A stretch of DNA of 64,000 nt from Candidatus Aminicenantota bacterium (lineage in GTDB: Bacteria; Acidobacteriota; Aminicenantia; Aminicenantales; Aminicenantaceae): assembly GCA_020344415.1 (NCBI GenBank), contig CP070825.1:839306-903305 (forward strand), in the 5' to 3' direction. The notes beneath the pieces are model-generated. The model did no database searches and was not told where the DNA came from. It saw only the letters and a list, made by a program, of their open reading frames with translations. Positions 27,378 to 37,400 of this stretch are shown one piece after another; positions within the stretch are counted from its first letter, which is position 1; each line of letters begins with the position of its first letter. Made by a program: the position numbers and the translations under genes.

Positions 27378-28151
27378 ATGCTTGAATTAAAAGAGATTAC
27401 AAAAAAATTCACCGCCATCCCAGCAGTGAACAAAGTGAGTTTCACAGTTAAGCCTACTGAAATTCTAGGTTATTTGGGTCCTAATGGAGCTGGAAAGACA
27501 ACCACTCTGAACATGATGACTGGTCTCCTAGAGGCGAGTGATGGAGAGATCTATTTTGATAGAAAAAACATAAAAGACAATATTTACGAATATAAAAAAC
27601 GAATTGGTTATGTTCCCGAGCAGTCTGAGATCTATCCGCATTTGAGTGCTTACGACTACCTGCTCATGGTAGGGCGGCTCCGTCATATCCATGAAAAGGT
27701 CCTAAAAGAAAAGATTGAACAATTCATGGAACTTTTCAACTTATCGGTTGAAATGCATTCTTCGATTGGCTCCTATTCAAAGGGAATGATACAGAAAGTT
27801 CTCCTATCTGCCGCTCTTCTCCATAATCCAGATATCCTTCTATTGGATGAGCCTCTCTCAGGCTTAGATGTGACAACTGGTCTCATAATAAAAGACCTCG
27901 TTCAAAGGCTGGCCGAAGAAGGGAAAATCATTGTCTATTCATCCCATATTCTTGAGGTTGTAGAAAAGATTTGTTCAAGGGTCATCATCATTCACAAAGG
28001 ATGTATCGTTGCCGATGACTCTGTCAAGAATTTGAGAGACTTGATGAAGTTGCCCTCTTTGGAGGAGATTTTTAATCAGCTTGTTGTTTATGAGGATACT
28101 GGGGAGATAACAAGAGGTGTCGTGGAAGCAATGAAATATAATTCAGGTTAA
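27378..28151 (+). CDS. ABC transporter ATP-binding protein
   Basis: A 257-residue ATPase of the ABC-2 export type. Walker A is GPNGAGKTT (about residues 35-43), the Q-loop region follows, the signature is the variant SYSKGMIQK rather than LSGGQ, Walker B is DILLLDEPLSGLD (about 154-166) and the switch His lies in YSSHILEVV. The SKGM-type signature is common in exporters of the bacitracin/Na+ kind. The permease starts nine bases downstream. The substrate is unknown. Confidence 0.94.
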   Translation: MLELKEITKKFTAIPAVNKVSFTVKPTEILGYLGPNGAGKTTTLNMMTGLLEASDGEIYFDRKNIKDNIYEYKKRIGYVPEQSEIYPHLSAYDYLLMVGRLRHIHEKVLKEKIEQFMELFNLSVEMHSSIGSYSKGMIQKVLLSAALLHNPDILLLDEPLSGLDVTTGLIIKDLVQRLAEEGKIIVYSSHILEVVEKICSRVIIIHKGCIVADDSVKNLRDLMKLPSLEEIFNQLVVYEDTGEITRGVVEAMKYNSG

Positions 28152-28159
28152 TAGAATTT

Positions 28160-29953
28160 GTGATGATTGATTTTGAAAAAATTTATGACTTTCTAGACAG
28201 GGATATATCTCCCAATATTAATTTCAGTAAGGTTATTCGCATATTTAGGGGTGACGTAAAACAATTCTTTATTCTAGTCAAACACTTTTATTTCCGACTT
28301 TTTCTCAATGATATCGTATCTTTTGAGGAGCAGATGAAGGAAAAAGTCATAGGAATTCTGGCTCTCCTGGCTATTTTTAGTGCCCATTTATCCCACGTTA
28401 TTCTCTGGAAGTATTGGCTTGTTGCTGACAAGGGAATCTCTTGGGTTGATAAATGTTATCTCATTTCTTTCTTCATGATTGTCATGGGCTTTATCACAGT
28501 TCTTGAGTGGGATGTAATTTTCCCGGATTCAAGAGATTTTTCCAATCTGATGCCTCTGCCTATAAAGTTAAGGACGCTTTTTTCTGCAAAATTTACTAGT
28601 CTCTGCCTATTTGTCGGGCTGTTTGCTTTGGGTATGAATTCGCTTTCAACATTAGTTTTTTGGTATTACTTACCCCAATGGCATTCTACAAGCTTAATCT
28701 ATGGATTGCGTTTTATTTTTGCCCACTTAACTAGTGTTTTTGCTGCTAACTTTTTCATTTTCTTTGTCTCTGTCTTTTTGATAGGAAGCCTAATGACTCT
28801 TTTTGGATATAAGATATTCAGCCGAATTTCTATATATCTTCGGGCTGTTTTGATGATTGTTTTTGTTTTCCTTCTGTTTCTCTTTATTACAGCGCCTACA
28901 TATGTATCACAATTCTTTTCCTCTTTTATAGCTCTCAAAGAAAGCAATTCCCTTTTTCTATATCTTTTTCCACCAATGTGGTTTGTAGGCTTATATGAAA
29001 CTTTGTTAGGAAACAGAGATCCTTTGTTTTCAGCATTATCAAATTATTCTCTATTGGCGATTATTACTCCTGCAATAGCTTTTTTTATAGCTGCATTCTT
29101 CGGCTACAGAAGATACCTGAAAAAGATACACGAAGTAAGGGCAAAGTCCGTACGGCTATTCAAGATAAAAACTACCCTTATAGGCATTTTCGATTCCATT
29201 TTTTTGAGCAATCCTGTGCAACGAGCAGTTTTCTATTTTTTTGGAAGAACTATTAGAAGGAGCATCTTCCACAAGATGCGTTTGATCACTTATATGGCAA
29301 TCTCTTCAGGAATGGTCCTTATCCTGCTGACGACCCTAATCGATGACTACAATAACTTTTTTTTGATTAATAGGACTCTCCTTTCTGTTCCTCTGATCTT
29401 AACCTTCTTTTTACTTGTTGGAATGCGGAGCATCGTCAACATCCCTGTATCTCTCGAAGCAAACTGGATTTTCAGATTGACACAGAGGCGGGATAAAAGG
29501 CATTATTTTTCAGGTCTCAAAAAGGGGGTTTTTTTCTATACCTTAAACCCATTGTTTGCAGTGCTTTTTGTGATTTATCTTTTTCTTTGGGGAGGAGAGA
29601 CCGCTTTCCTTCATTGTCTTTATGGGCTCGTTGTTTCTGTTTTCTTGATGGAGGTTCTTTTCCAGAATTATCATAAGATTCCTTTTGCCTGCTCTTATCT
29701 TCCTGGTAAAGCAAAAATGCATATCTTCTGGATAGTCTATTTGTTTTCCTTTTTGACCTTTGTTTTATTTTTTAGCTCGACAGAAAGAAAGCTGTTACTC
29801 GCACCTTCTCGCTTTCTCATTTTCTATGGAATTATTTTTAGTCTTTTCCTATTGCTGAGAATCTATCAGAATTATTTTTTGTACAAGAGATATGAAATCA
29901 TGTATGAAGAAAAACTGGAACCAGCGATGGTGACCATTGTTCCCTACGATTAA
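28160..29953 (+). CDS. ABC-2-type membrane permease
   Basis: A 597-residue integral membrane protein with roughly 10-12 hydrophobic segments and short loops, partner of the preceding ATPase. The cytoplasmic N-terminus (about 60 residues) precedes the first helix; DSRDFSNLMPLPIKLRTLF is a conserved-looking cytoplasmic loop of this permease type. GTG 28160 and ATG 28163 are both possible starts; neither has a strong ribosome site, consistent with coupling to the upstream gene. An inverted-repeat element starts six bases after the stop. Confidence 0.82.
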   Translation: MMIDFEKIYDFLDRDISPNINFSKVIRIFRGDVKQFFILVKHFYFRLFLNDIVSFEEQMKEKVIGILALLAIFSAHLSHVILWKYWLVADKGISWVDKCYLISFFMIVMGFITVLEWDVIFPDSRDFSNLMPLPIKLRTLFSAKFTSLCLFVGLFALGMNSLSTLVFWYYLPQWHSTSLIYGLRFIFAHLTSVFAANFFIFFVSVFLIGSLMTLFGYKIFSRISIYLRAVLMIVFVFLLFLFITAPTYVSQFFSSFIALKESNSLFLYLFPPMWFVGLYETLLGNRDPLFSALSNYSLLAIITPAIAFFIAAFFGYRRYLKKIHEVRAKSVRLFKIKTTLIGIFDSIFLSNPVQRAVFYFFGRTIRRSIFHKMRLITYMAISSGMVLILLTTLIDDYNNFFLINRTLLSVPLILTFFLLVGMRSIVNIPVSLEANWIFRLTQRRDKRHYFSGLKKGVFFYTLNPLFAVLFVIYLFLWGGETAFLHCLYGLVVSVFLMEVLFQNYHKIPFACSYLPGKAKMHIFWIVYLFSFLTFVLFFSSTERKLLLAPSRFLIFYGIIFSLFLLLRIYQNYFLYKRYEIMYEEKLEPAMVTIVPYD

Positions 29954-29958
29954 ATGTT

Positions 29959-30110
29959 GGGGTCAGGCTTTCATAACTTTCATAACTTTGATAAGTTCAG
30001 GTCAAGCGTAATCAAGGGGTAGCTGGCCAGCTAAAGGCAGAAGGATTCTTTTTCCAATGACAGGGCCAGATTCCGAAGATATAAAATTCAAGTTATGAAA
30101 GCCTGACCCC
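29959..30110. mobile_element. Gene-less inverted-repeat element, GGGGTCAGG family (copy B)
   Basis: It begins GGGGTCAGGCTTTCATAAC and ends in the reverse complement. The interior contains CGTAATCAAGGGGTAGC and AGAAGGATTC, which recur in copy C at 43712-43863, so B and C descend from one element and are not mere terminal coincidences. It sits between the ABC permease and the first RND gene. Confidence 0.82.
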
Positions 30111-30154
30111 ATTGGACATTGGTTGAGGCTTATGTAAAAATAAATTAAGAACCA

Positions 30155-33100
30155 ATGAAAATAACTGCAATCACGACCAAAAGACCAGTAACCACTTTCA
30201 TGTTTTTTCTGGCCATCGTACTTCTTGGATTTGTTTCTTTAAGGGAATTGAGCGTTGATCTATTGCCTGATATCAGTTACCCCCGTATCTCTGTTGTCAC
30301 ACAATACTCTGGAGTTGCACCTGAGGAAATAGAAACCCTCGTGACTCAACCTCTAGAAGCGGCTGTCAGCAGGATTCCAGGATTACGCCGGGTAGAATCT
30401 GTTTCCAAAGAGGGATTTTCTTACATGACTCTTGAGTTTGCATGGGGAACAGATATGGATTTTGCCATACTGCACACAAGAGAAAAGCTCGACAGTGCCC
30501 GCTTCATGCTTCCTGAAGACACTGAGAGTCCAAATATTATTCCCTTAGACCCACAAAGCAAACCGATAATGGTTTTAGCCATTTCTGGAGAAGGAACGCT
30601 CTTGGAGTTTAAAGAGTTTTCTGAAGAAGTGATAAAGCCCCGCTTGGAACAGATCGAGGGGATTGGTTCTGCTGAGATAGCTGGAGGCGTAGAACGGGAA
30701 ATTCAAGTGGAAGTAGACCCGAACCTGCTTTCTCTTTACGGATTAACCATAGACCAGATTTCCCAAAGAATAGAGTACTTTAACAGTAATTTGCAGGGCG
30801 GAACCATCATGAAGGGAAAGTTCAGATACGCGCTTCGCGTTGTGGGAGAGTTTGAGTTATTGAGTGAAATCGGAGAAATAAGCCTTAAAACAACAAATGA
30901 AGGAGGAGTAATACGGCTTAAAGATGTGGCTAGGATCAAAGACTCCATTAAAGAGCGGGAGGGAGTGACCAAACTCAACGAGAAGGAAAGCATTGGAATC
31001 CTTGTCAGAAAGGAATCAGGAGCTAACACAGTAAAAGTCACTAGAGTGGTTCATGAGATTATAGGGGAAATTGAAAATGAAAATCCAGGGATAGAGATTC
31101 TCGTCGTTTCTGAGCAGGCGAAATACATCGAGAATGCCATCTCATCAGTCCTTAAATCGATAATCTATGGAGGCATCCTTGCTTTCCTGGTTTTGTTCGT
31201 ATTTCTCCAGGATCTGAACACTCCTATCATAATTGCCGTTGTGATCCCCATTTCCATCATCGCTACTTTTAACCTTCTTTACTTCATGGATATCACTCTG
31301 AATATCATGTCCCTGGGAGGACTGGCTCTTGGGGTTGGAATGCTTGTAGATAATTCTATAGTCGTCTCAGAGAGTATTTTTAGGCACAATACTCTCGGCA
31401 AAAGCCTTATGGATGCGGCTTATACAGGCACAAAAGAGGTGGGAATGGCTGTCACCGCCTCTACACTGACCACAATCTCTGTTTTTCTTCCCGTTCTTTA
31501 TGTCCATGGAGTCGCTGGCCAGTTGTTTAAAGACCAGGCGCTCACAGTGACCTTTGCCCTTCTTTCCTCGCTCATCGTTTCATTGACTCTTCTTCCCATG
31601 CTTGCCTCACGAAAATTTGATATGGAGAAGAAACCAGAAGAGATGGAGGAAAAGAGGAGGGCAGAGGAGAGCCAGATAAGCCCTAAGAAAAAATCGAAAT
31701 TTAAGTTCCTGCTCTATCCTTATCTAGGGATAAGATGGCTCGTTTATTTTATGCTCAGAATTGTTTTATGGGTTTTCAATTTCCTCACAAGCTATTTCCT
31801 TCAGCTTTTCATTCTTATTTTTCATTATCTGAGCCTTCCATTCAAACCCCTTGTCATCCTTATATTTAAAGGATTCAATTCAATTTATGAGAAATTTTCT
31901 CATCGATACCACCAATTCCTCATATGGTCCTTAGATAACAAAGCAAAAGTTCTGGCTGGGTCTCTAGTCTTCTTAGTGTTAACCCTCTTGCTGGCGACTC
32001 AAATCCCACGCGAGCTTATGCCAAAACCTGAAGCAGAATCCTTTGAGGTGAATCTAAAGACACCCATAGATTATTCTCTCGAGCAGACTGTGGATGTTGT
32101 CTCTTCCATAGAGAGATGGTTGGGGGAGAGAGAATCACTCACAGATTTTTTCTCTCAAATAGGAATAGTCAGCGGCATGGAAAGCCTAAATCCTGATATT
32201 TCTCTGAATTCAGCTCAGATCTATGTTGAAGTCCAGGGACTTTCCCAATTGGATGACATAATCGAGGCTTTAAGAAAACGGCTTGAAAAATTTCCAGGCC
32301 TCAGCTTCTCAATTGTTAAAGAACAGTCAACAATTGCTCAATTCTTGGCTTTTGCTAAAGCCGAGATAGGCCTTAAGATTAGAGGTGAGGATCTCATTAG
32401 GTTAAAGATAATCGCAGAGCAGCTTGTCGCGAGTTTAAGAAGCGTTAGGGGCATCGCTGATATCAACACAAATATCGGAGAGGGAAAACCTGAGTTCCTG
32501 ATAAAAATAAGAAAAGAGGCTTTTGAGAAATATAACATCTCTCCTTCAGAAATAGGGAATTTTCTAATCAATGCTGTTAGGGGCAAGGTGGCATCTCAAT
32601 TTAAAGAATTAGAGAAAAAATACGATATATTGGTGCGCCTTGATGAGGCTACAAGGGAAAACATTGAGTCACTCCTGGATGAACAAATTCTTTATAGAGG
32701 GACTCCTATTCCTTTGAGAGAGCTGGTCTATTACGAGATAGCCAAGGGACCAAGGGAGATCCGGAGAGAAAATCAGCAGAGGGAGGTAATAGTCACTGCG
32801 AATCTCCGTGGAAGGAAAATCAGCCAGGTTGTCCCCCTGATTCAAGAAAAGATTGATGGGCTGTCCCTTCCTTCAGGTTACAGGGTGGTCTTCAGCGGGG
32901 AACAGGAAGAGATGAGCCAGTCCTTCAGAAGCTTGATTTTTGCCTTTAGCCTTGCTGTTCTTCTTGTTTATATGATTATGGCTGCTCAATTTGAGTCGCT
33001 GCTTCACCCGTTTTTGATCCTGTTCACTCTTCCCATGGGCCTCACAGGAGCAATCTGGGCTTTGTTCTTAACAGGTCAGACGATTAATGTGATTTCTGTG

Positions 33101-33439
33101 ATCGGCACGGTTGTTCTAGCCGGAATAGTAGTCAATGATGCCATAGTAAAAATAGATTACACCAACCAGCTCAGGAAAAAGGGGATGCCACTGAGGGAAG
33201 CTGTTATGGAGGCCAGCCGAGTCAGGCTGAGGCCCATATTAATGACAACGGTGACGACTGCCTTCGGTCTTTTTCCCATGTCTTTGGGATTGGGAAGAGG
33301 TTCAGAACTTCAGCAGCCTCTGGCCATCTCTGTCATCGGAGGTCTTATCCTGGCCACCTTCTTGACATTGATCCTCATTCCTGTTGCCTACGAGCTTGGC
33401 GAAAGAAGGAAAGAAAAAGGGTCAGGTCTACACTTTTAA
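30155..33439 (+). CDS. RND efflux pump subunit (AcrB/hydrophobe-amphiphile type)
   Basis: A 1094-residue proton-driven inner-membrane pump. It has the N-terminal helix (TTKRPVTTFMFFLAIVLLGFVSL), porter motifs (SVDLLPDISYPRISV, GAIWALFLTG) and two six-helix bundles. The charged transmembrane residues of the relay lie in GGLALGVGMLVDNSIVV near residue 390 and in the matching GTVVLAGIVVNDAIVKIDYTN. Unusually, between TM6 and TM7 there is a charged segment (MEKKPEEMEEKRRAEESQ) followed by about 90 mainly hydrophobic residues that could form extra helices. The last five residues and the stop codon come from the inserted RAYT element. The adaptor may be the protein encoded at 20603. Confidence 0.93.
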   Translation: MKITAITTKRPVTTFMFFLAIVLLGFVSLRELSVDLLPDISYPRISVVTQYSGVAPEEIETLVTQPLEAAVSRIPGLRRVESVSKEGFSYMTLEFAWGTDMDFAILHTREKLDSARFMLPEDTESPNIIPLDPQSKPIMVLAISGEGTLLEFKEFSEEVIKPRLEQIEGIGSAEIAGGVEREIQVEVDPNLLSLYGLTIDQISQRIEYFNSNLQGGTIMKGKFRYALRVVGEFELLSEIGEISLKTTNEGGVIRLKDVARIKDSIKEREGVTKLNEKESIGILVRKESGANTVKVTRVVHEIIGEIENENPGIEILVVSEQAKYIENAISSVLKSIIYGGILAFLVLFVFLQDLNTPIIIAVVIPISIIATFNLLYFMDITLNIMSLGGLALGVGMLVDNSIVVSESIFRHNTLGKSLMDAAYTGTKEVGMAVTASTLTTISVFLPVLYVHGVAGQLFKDQALTVTFALLSSLIVSLTLLPMLASRKFDMEKKPEEMEEKRRAEESQISPKKKSKFKFLLYPYLGIRWLVYFMLRIVLWVFNFLTSYFLQLFILIFHYLSLPFKPLVILIFKGFNSIYEKFSHRYHQFLIWSLDNKAKVLAGSLVFLVLTLLLATQIPRELMPKPEAESFEVNLKTPIDYSLEQTVDVVSSIERWLGERESLTDFFSQIGIVSGMESLNPDISLNSAQIYVEVQGLSQLDDIIEALRKRLEKFPGLSFSIVKEQSTIAQFLAFAKAEIGLKIRGEDLIRLKIIAEQLVASLRSVRGIADINTNIGEGKPEFLIKIRKEAFEKYNISPSEIGNFLINAVRGKVASQFKELEKKYDILVRLDEATRENIESLLDEQILYRGTPIPLRELVYYEIAKGPREIRRENQQREVIVTANLRGRKISQVVPLIQEKIDGLSLPSGYRVVFSGEQEEMSQSFRSLIFAFSLAVLLVYMIMAAQFESLLHPFLILFTLPMGLTGAIWALFLTGQTINVISVIGTVVLAGIVVNDAIVKIDYTNQLRKKGMPLREAVMEASRVRLRPILMTTVTTAFGLFPMSLGLGRGSELQQPLAISVIGGLILATFLTLILIPVAYELGERRKEKGSGLHF

Positions 33440-34465
33440 CTTTTTTGAGAACATATGATTTTTTAAAGCATCTATTAAGATAGAGGAACTAAATTAATGA
33501 CAAGACCTTTACGTATTCAATTTCCAGGCGCTTTTTACCATGTTACATCGAGAGGGAATGAAAAGAAGGATATATTTATAGATGAAAAAGATCGTCTAAG
33601 GTTTCTTTTTAATTTAGAGACTGCTGTTGTGAGATATCAGGCTGTGATTCATGTATATTGCCTTATGAATAACCATTATCATTTGTTATTAGAAACGCCT
33701 GAAGGTAACCTGTCTTCAATACTTCACCATATAAACACTTCTTATACAACTTACTTTAACAAGAAGAGGAATAGAGTTGGGCATCTCTTTCAAGGGCGCT
33801 TTAGATCCATCCTGATTGATAGGGATTCTTATGCTCTGGAATTGTCTCGTTATATCCATCTAAATCCCGTAAGAGCAGGCTGGGTGAACAAACCTGAGGA
33901 TTTTAAATGGAGTAGTTTTAAAGATTATCTTAGTGAGACAATAAATTCACATTGGCTTTATACTAAATTGATACTTAGTTATTTTAACCAAGTAGACTCA
34001 GCAAGCAGGAGTAGATATAAAGAATTTGTCTACGAAGGGCTGAGAGAAGAGTTAGAAAATCCTTTGAAAAACACACATGCTTCTGTAGTATTAGGGAAAG
34101 ACCAATTTCTTGATGAAGTCAGAAGTGAGCATATCGACAATAAAGAAATAAATAGAGATTTGCCTGCAATTAATAGACTTAAGAAAAAATATTCCATAAA
34201 TCAAATAATAGTACTAACAGAGGAGACACTGAGGATTAATTCTAAAGAGAAAAGAAGGATTGCACTGTTTCTATGTCATCAATATAGTGGTAAATCGTTA
34301 AAAGAAATTGGAAATGAATTTGGACAAATAAGTCAAGCTGCGGTTACTCAGAACTCTTTCAGAATTAGAAAAAGATTGAGAAACGATATTGATTTAACTA
34401 ATAAAATAGAAAAGCTGAAAGAAATTATTTTTTCATAAAAAAGTTAAAAGTGTAGACCTGACCCT
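33418..34465 (+). mobile_element. Full-length RAYT element with 28-bp perfect terminal inverted repeats
   Basis: The left end 33419-33446 begins GGGTCAGGTCTACAC and is the exact reverse complement of 34437-34464; one further A/T pair extends it. Inside is a single gene, a Y1 transposase. The ends are shared with the gene-less element at 51954-52085 and the first nine bases with all other GGGGTCAGG copies. It sits exactly between two co-directional RND genes, replacing the 3-prime end of the first and the ribosome site of the second. Confidence 0.87.
33497..34438 (+). CDS. REP-associated tyrosine transposase (RAYT, Y1/HUH family)
   Basis: A 313-residue HUH-type single-strand transposase. It opens MTRPLRIQFPGAFYHVTSRG, the RAYT hallmark. 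HUH-type histidines lie in CLMNNHYHLLLETP near residue 57, and GHLFQGRFRSILID is followed by YALELSRYIHLNPVRAGW, whose Tyr is the likely nucleophile. The C-terminal third is a helical DNA-binding region (GKSLKEIGNEFGQISQAAVTQ) like DnaA domain 4-type extensions seen in some Y1 transposases. RAYTs act on imperfect hairpins rather than making target duplications. All catalytic motifs are intact, so it may be active. Confidence 0.93.
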   Translation: MTRPLRIQFPGAFYHVTSRGNEKKDIFIDEKDRLRFLFNLETAVVRYQAVIHVYCLMNNHYHLLLETPEGNLSSILHHINTSYTTYFNKKRNRVGHLFQGRFRSILIDRDSYALELSRYIHLNPVRAGWVNKPEDFKWSSFKDYLSETINSHWLYTKLILSYFNQVDSASRSRYKEFVYEGLREELENPLKNTHASVVLGKDQFLDEVRSEHIDNKEINRDLPAINRLKKKYSINQIIVLTEETLRINSKEKRRIALFLCHQYSGKSLKEIGNEFGQISQAAVTQNSFRIRKRLRNDIDLTNKIEKLKEIIFS

Positions 34466-34466
34466 G

Positions 34467-37400
34467 ATGAAAATTTTTATAGAGCGTCCGATTGCCACAG
34501 CCATGTTTTTTCTGGCTGTGCTGGTTTTAGGTATCTATTCCTTCCTCAATATTCCCTTTGAGTTGGCACCTAAGGAAGAATACCCGGAGATCACCATAAA
34601 TACTTCTTGGCCAGACGTTCCTCCGGAGATTATCCAGACTCAAATCACATCCCCTCTGGAAGAAATTGCCTCTACGGTAAAAGGTGTGAGGAAGATGACA
34701 TCTTCTTCTTATATCGGAAATTCACAGATTACCTTAGAATTTGATGATGATATAAACATGGAGTTTGCCAAACTTGCTCTAAGGGAAAAAATTGCCAGCA
34801 TAGAAGATGAGTTGCCTTATGGAATAAGACGACCCCAATTTTCCTCTTATGTTCCTGAAGATTTCAGGACTGATCCCTTCCTTCAATACTCGATTTTCGG
34901 AGATTACACTCTTCAGAAGTTGAGAGAGATGTTAAAAGAAAAGATAGAATTCGGGATAGGTTCTGTGAAAGGTGTGGCTGATGTTAAAGTAGAAGGTGGT
35001 TCTGAGCCAGAAATAAGTATAGTCCTTGATAAAGAAAAACTGAAAGCCTTGAATATCCATCCTTTTATGGTGAGCAGTAGAGTCATACAAAGAACAGCGA
35101 TATATCCAGCAGGAAAAGCAAAAAAAGGAAGCCAGGAATTCATTTTCAAAGTTTCAGATCCGGTCAAAACAATCACTGAGCTGGGAGAAACAATAGTCGC
35201 TTTCTCAGGAGAAAATCCGATTAAATTGAAGGATATCGCTCAGGTTGCCCCTTCCTATGCTGATGTGCGCAGGTTAATCAGAATAGATGGCCAGCCTGCA
35301 ATCGGATTGACCGTCTTCAAAGAGTCAGGGACAAGCACATTAAAAGTGGCCAAGAAGGTTAAGAGGAAGTTAGAGGAAATAAAAGAGGAATTGCCTCAGG
35401 ATCTAAATTTCAAGGTCTGGCATGATGAGAGTGAAGATATACAGAAGAACTTGAAGGATCTTTATCTGGTGGTGGGTATTATCCTAGCTATGATTTTTAT
35501 AATGCTTTTTGTCATCCTGAGAAGTTTTAAGCCGTCCCTTCTCATCCTTTCTTCTATCGCTTTTTCAGTTTTGATCACATTTAATTTTATCTATCTTTTC
35601 AAGATATCCATGAATCTATTGACCCTCGGAGGATTGGCCTTAGGGTTTGGACTGTTTGTGGACAATTCCATAGTTGTTTTTGAGAATGTGCTCAGGCTAA
35701 GAGAAAAGGGGACACCTCCGATCCAAGCAGCTATTGCCGGCTCGAAGGAAGTCTTTCTCCCTGTAATAGCTGCGACTTTGACTACCATGAGTGTCTTTTT
35801 TTCCTTTGCCTATTTCCAAGGACGCTTGAAAATCTATTATCTTCCTTTGGCAATAGTTATCTCTTCTGCTCTGGCAGCATCTCTTATGGTTTCTTTCTCC
35901 CTTATTCCTGCCTTAAGCCCCAGATTACTGAAAAAGAAAAGAGAGTTGAAGAAAGAGAAAATTCGCGACGCCTATGAGAGATTTTTAAGAGTCCTCATCC
36001 GTCATCCTGTAGAGATCATCGTTATTCTGGCATTTATATTCGTTGGAAGCTATAAGTGGTTTAAGGATGAAGTTTCTTTAGGATATTTTTTCCCTTGGCA
36101 ATACCAGCAGATGCTTAGAGCTTATATTAGAATGCCTCCTGGAACTCCGATAGAACGCGCAGACGAGGTAGCCCAAAAATTTGAGGAGAAGGTCTTAGAG
36201 GCAAAATATGAGAAAGAGATGGTCACACAGGTTACCGCTGAAACAGCTTTCATCTTCATAACCTTCCCTCCCGAGATAGAGTACTCCTATCGTCCTTATC
36301 TCATGAAAGAGGAATTGATTCAGCTGGCTACCAATTTTGCTGGAATAGGTGTTTCTATCTCTGGATTCGATCCCCAGGGTTACTATTCATCCTTTGCAAC
36401 AGGAACCAGTTATGATTCACATATTAAATTTTATGGTTATAATCTGAAAAAATTGAGAGAGATTGCTGCCAAGCTTGAAAGAGAGCTGAAAAGGAATCCT
36501 CGTATCAAGGAAGTCAAAACTGTCCCCAGCAGGTTTCGCTGGTACAGGCTCGATTCTTTTGAGTATATCCTGAAGATCGATAAAGAAGCTATGAGAAAGT
36601 ACGACATCGATCCTCAATATCTCTATTTTCACATCGGGTCACTCCTGAGAGGAACATTTGCGCGTCAAACGACAAAGGTGGGCGGCAAAGAGATGGAGCT
36701 TTCTATAAAATTTCCAGAATCGGATAGGATGGACCTAAAGACTCTTCAAGATTCCCTGATAACGACTCGAGGAGGTGAGTATTTAAGATTGGGAGAGATT
36801 TCATCTCTGGAAGAAAGACCCATTGCTGGCTCCATCGATAGAGAGAACCAGCGTTTCCAGCTTACAGTCATGTGGGAGTTCAGAGGACCCTATAAGGCTG
36901 CTGATAAGTACAAAAAGACCGTTTTTTCAAGATTGCAGTTGCCTGCGGGCTTTTCTGCAACCTTAGAAGAAACCTGGAGGTTCACCGAAGAGGAGAAAGG
37001 GCAGATATTATTTGCTATTGTATTTTCCCTCATCATCATTTTCATGATCCTTGCTTCTCTCTATGAGTCGATCATCCATCCTTTTTTCATCCTTCTGGCG
37101 GTTCCTCTGGCGTTGATTGGAGTATTCATCGCCTTTGTGATTGCGGACTTTCCCTTTGACTCCTCAGCCTATATAGGTGTCATTCTTCTCGGGGGAATAG
37201 TTGTCAACAATTCCATCCTTCTCGTCGACCACATTAATCTAAGAAGGAAGCAAGGACTTCCCCTCTTAGAGGCCGTTTTAAAGGGAGCAAGGGAAAGGGT
37301 TAGGCCCATTTTTCTTACAACCAGCACGACAGTCCTCGGAATGTTTCCTCTGATCTTGATTCAAGTGGAAGTGGGAAGAAGACAGATATGGTCAACCTTG

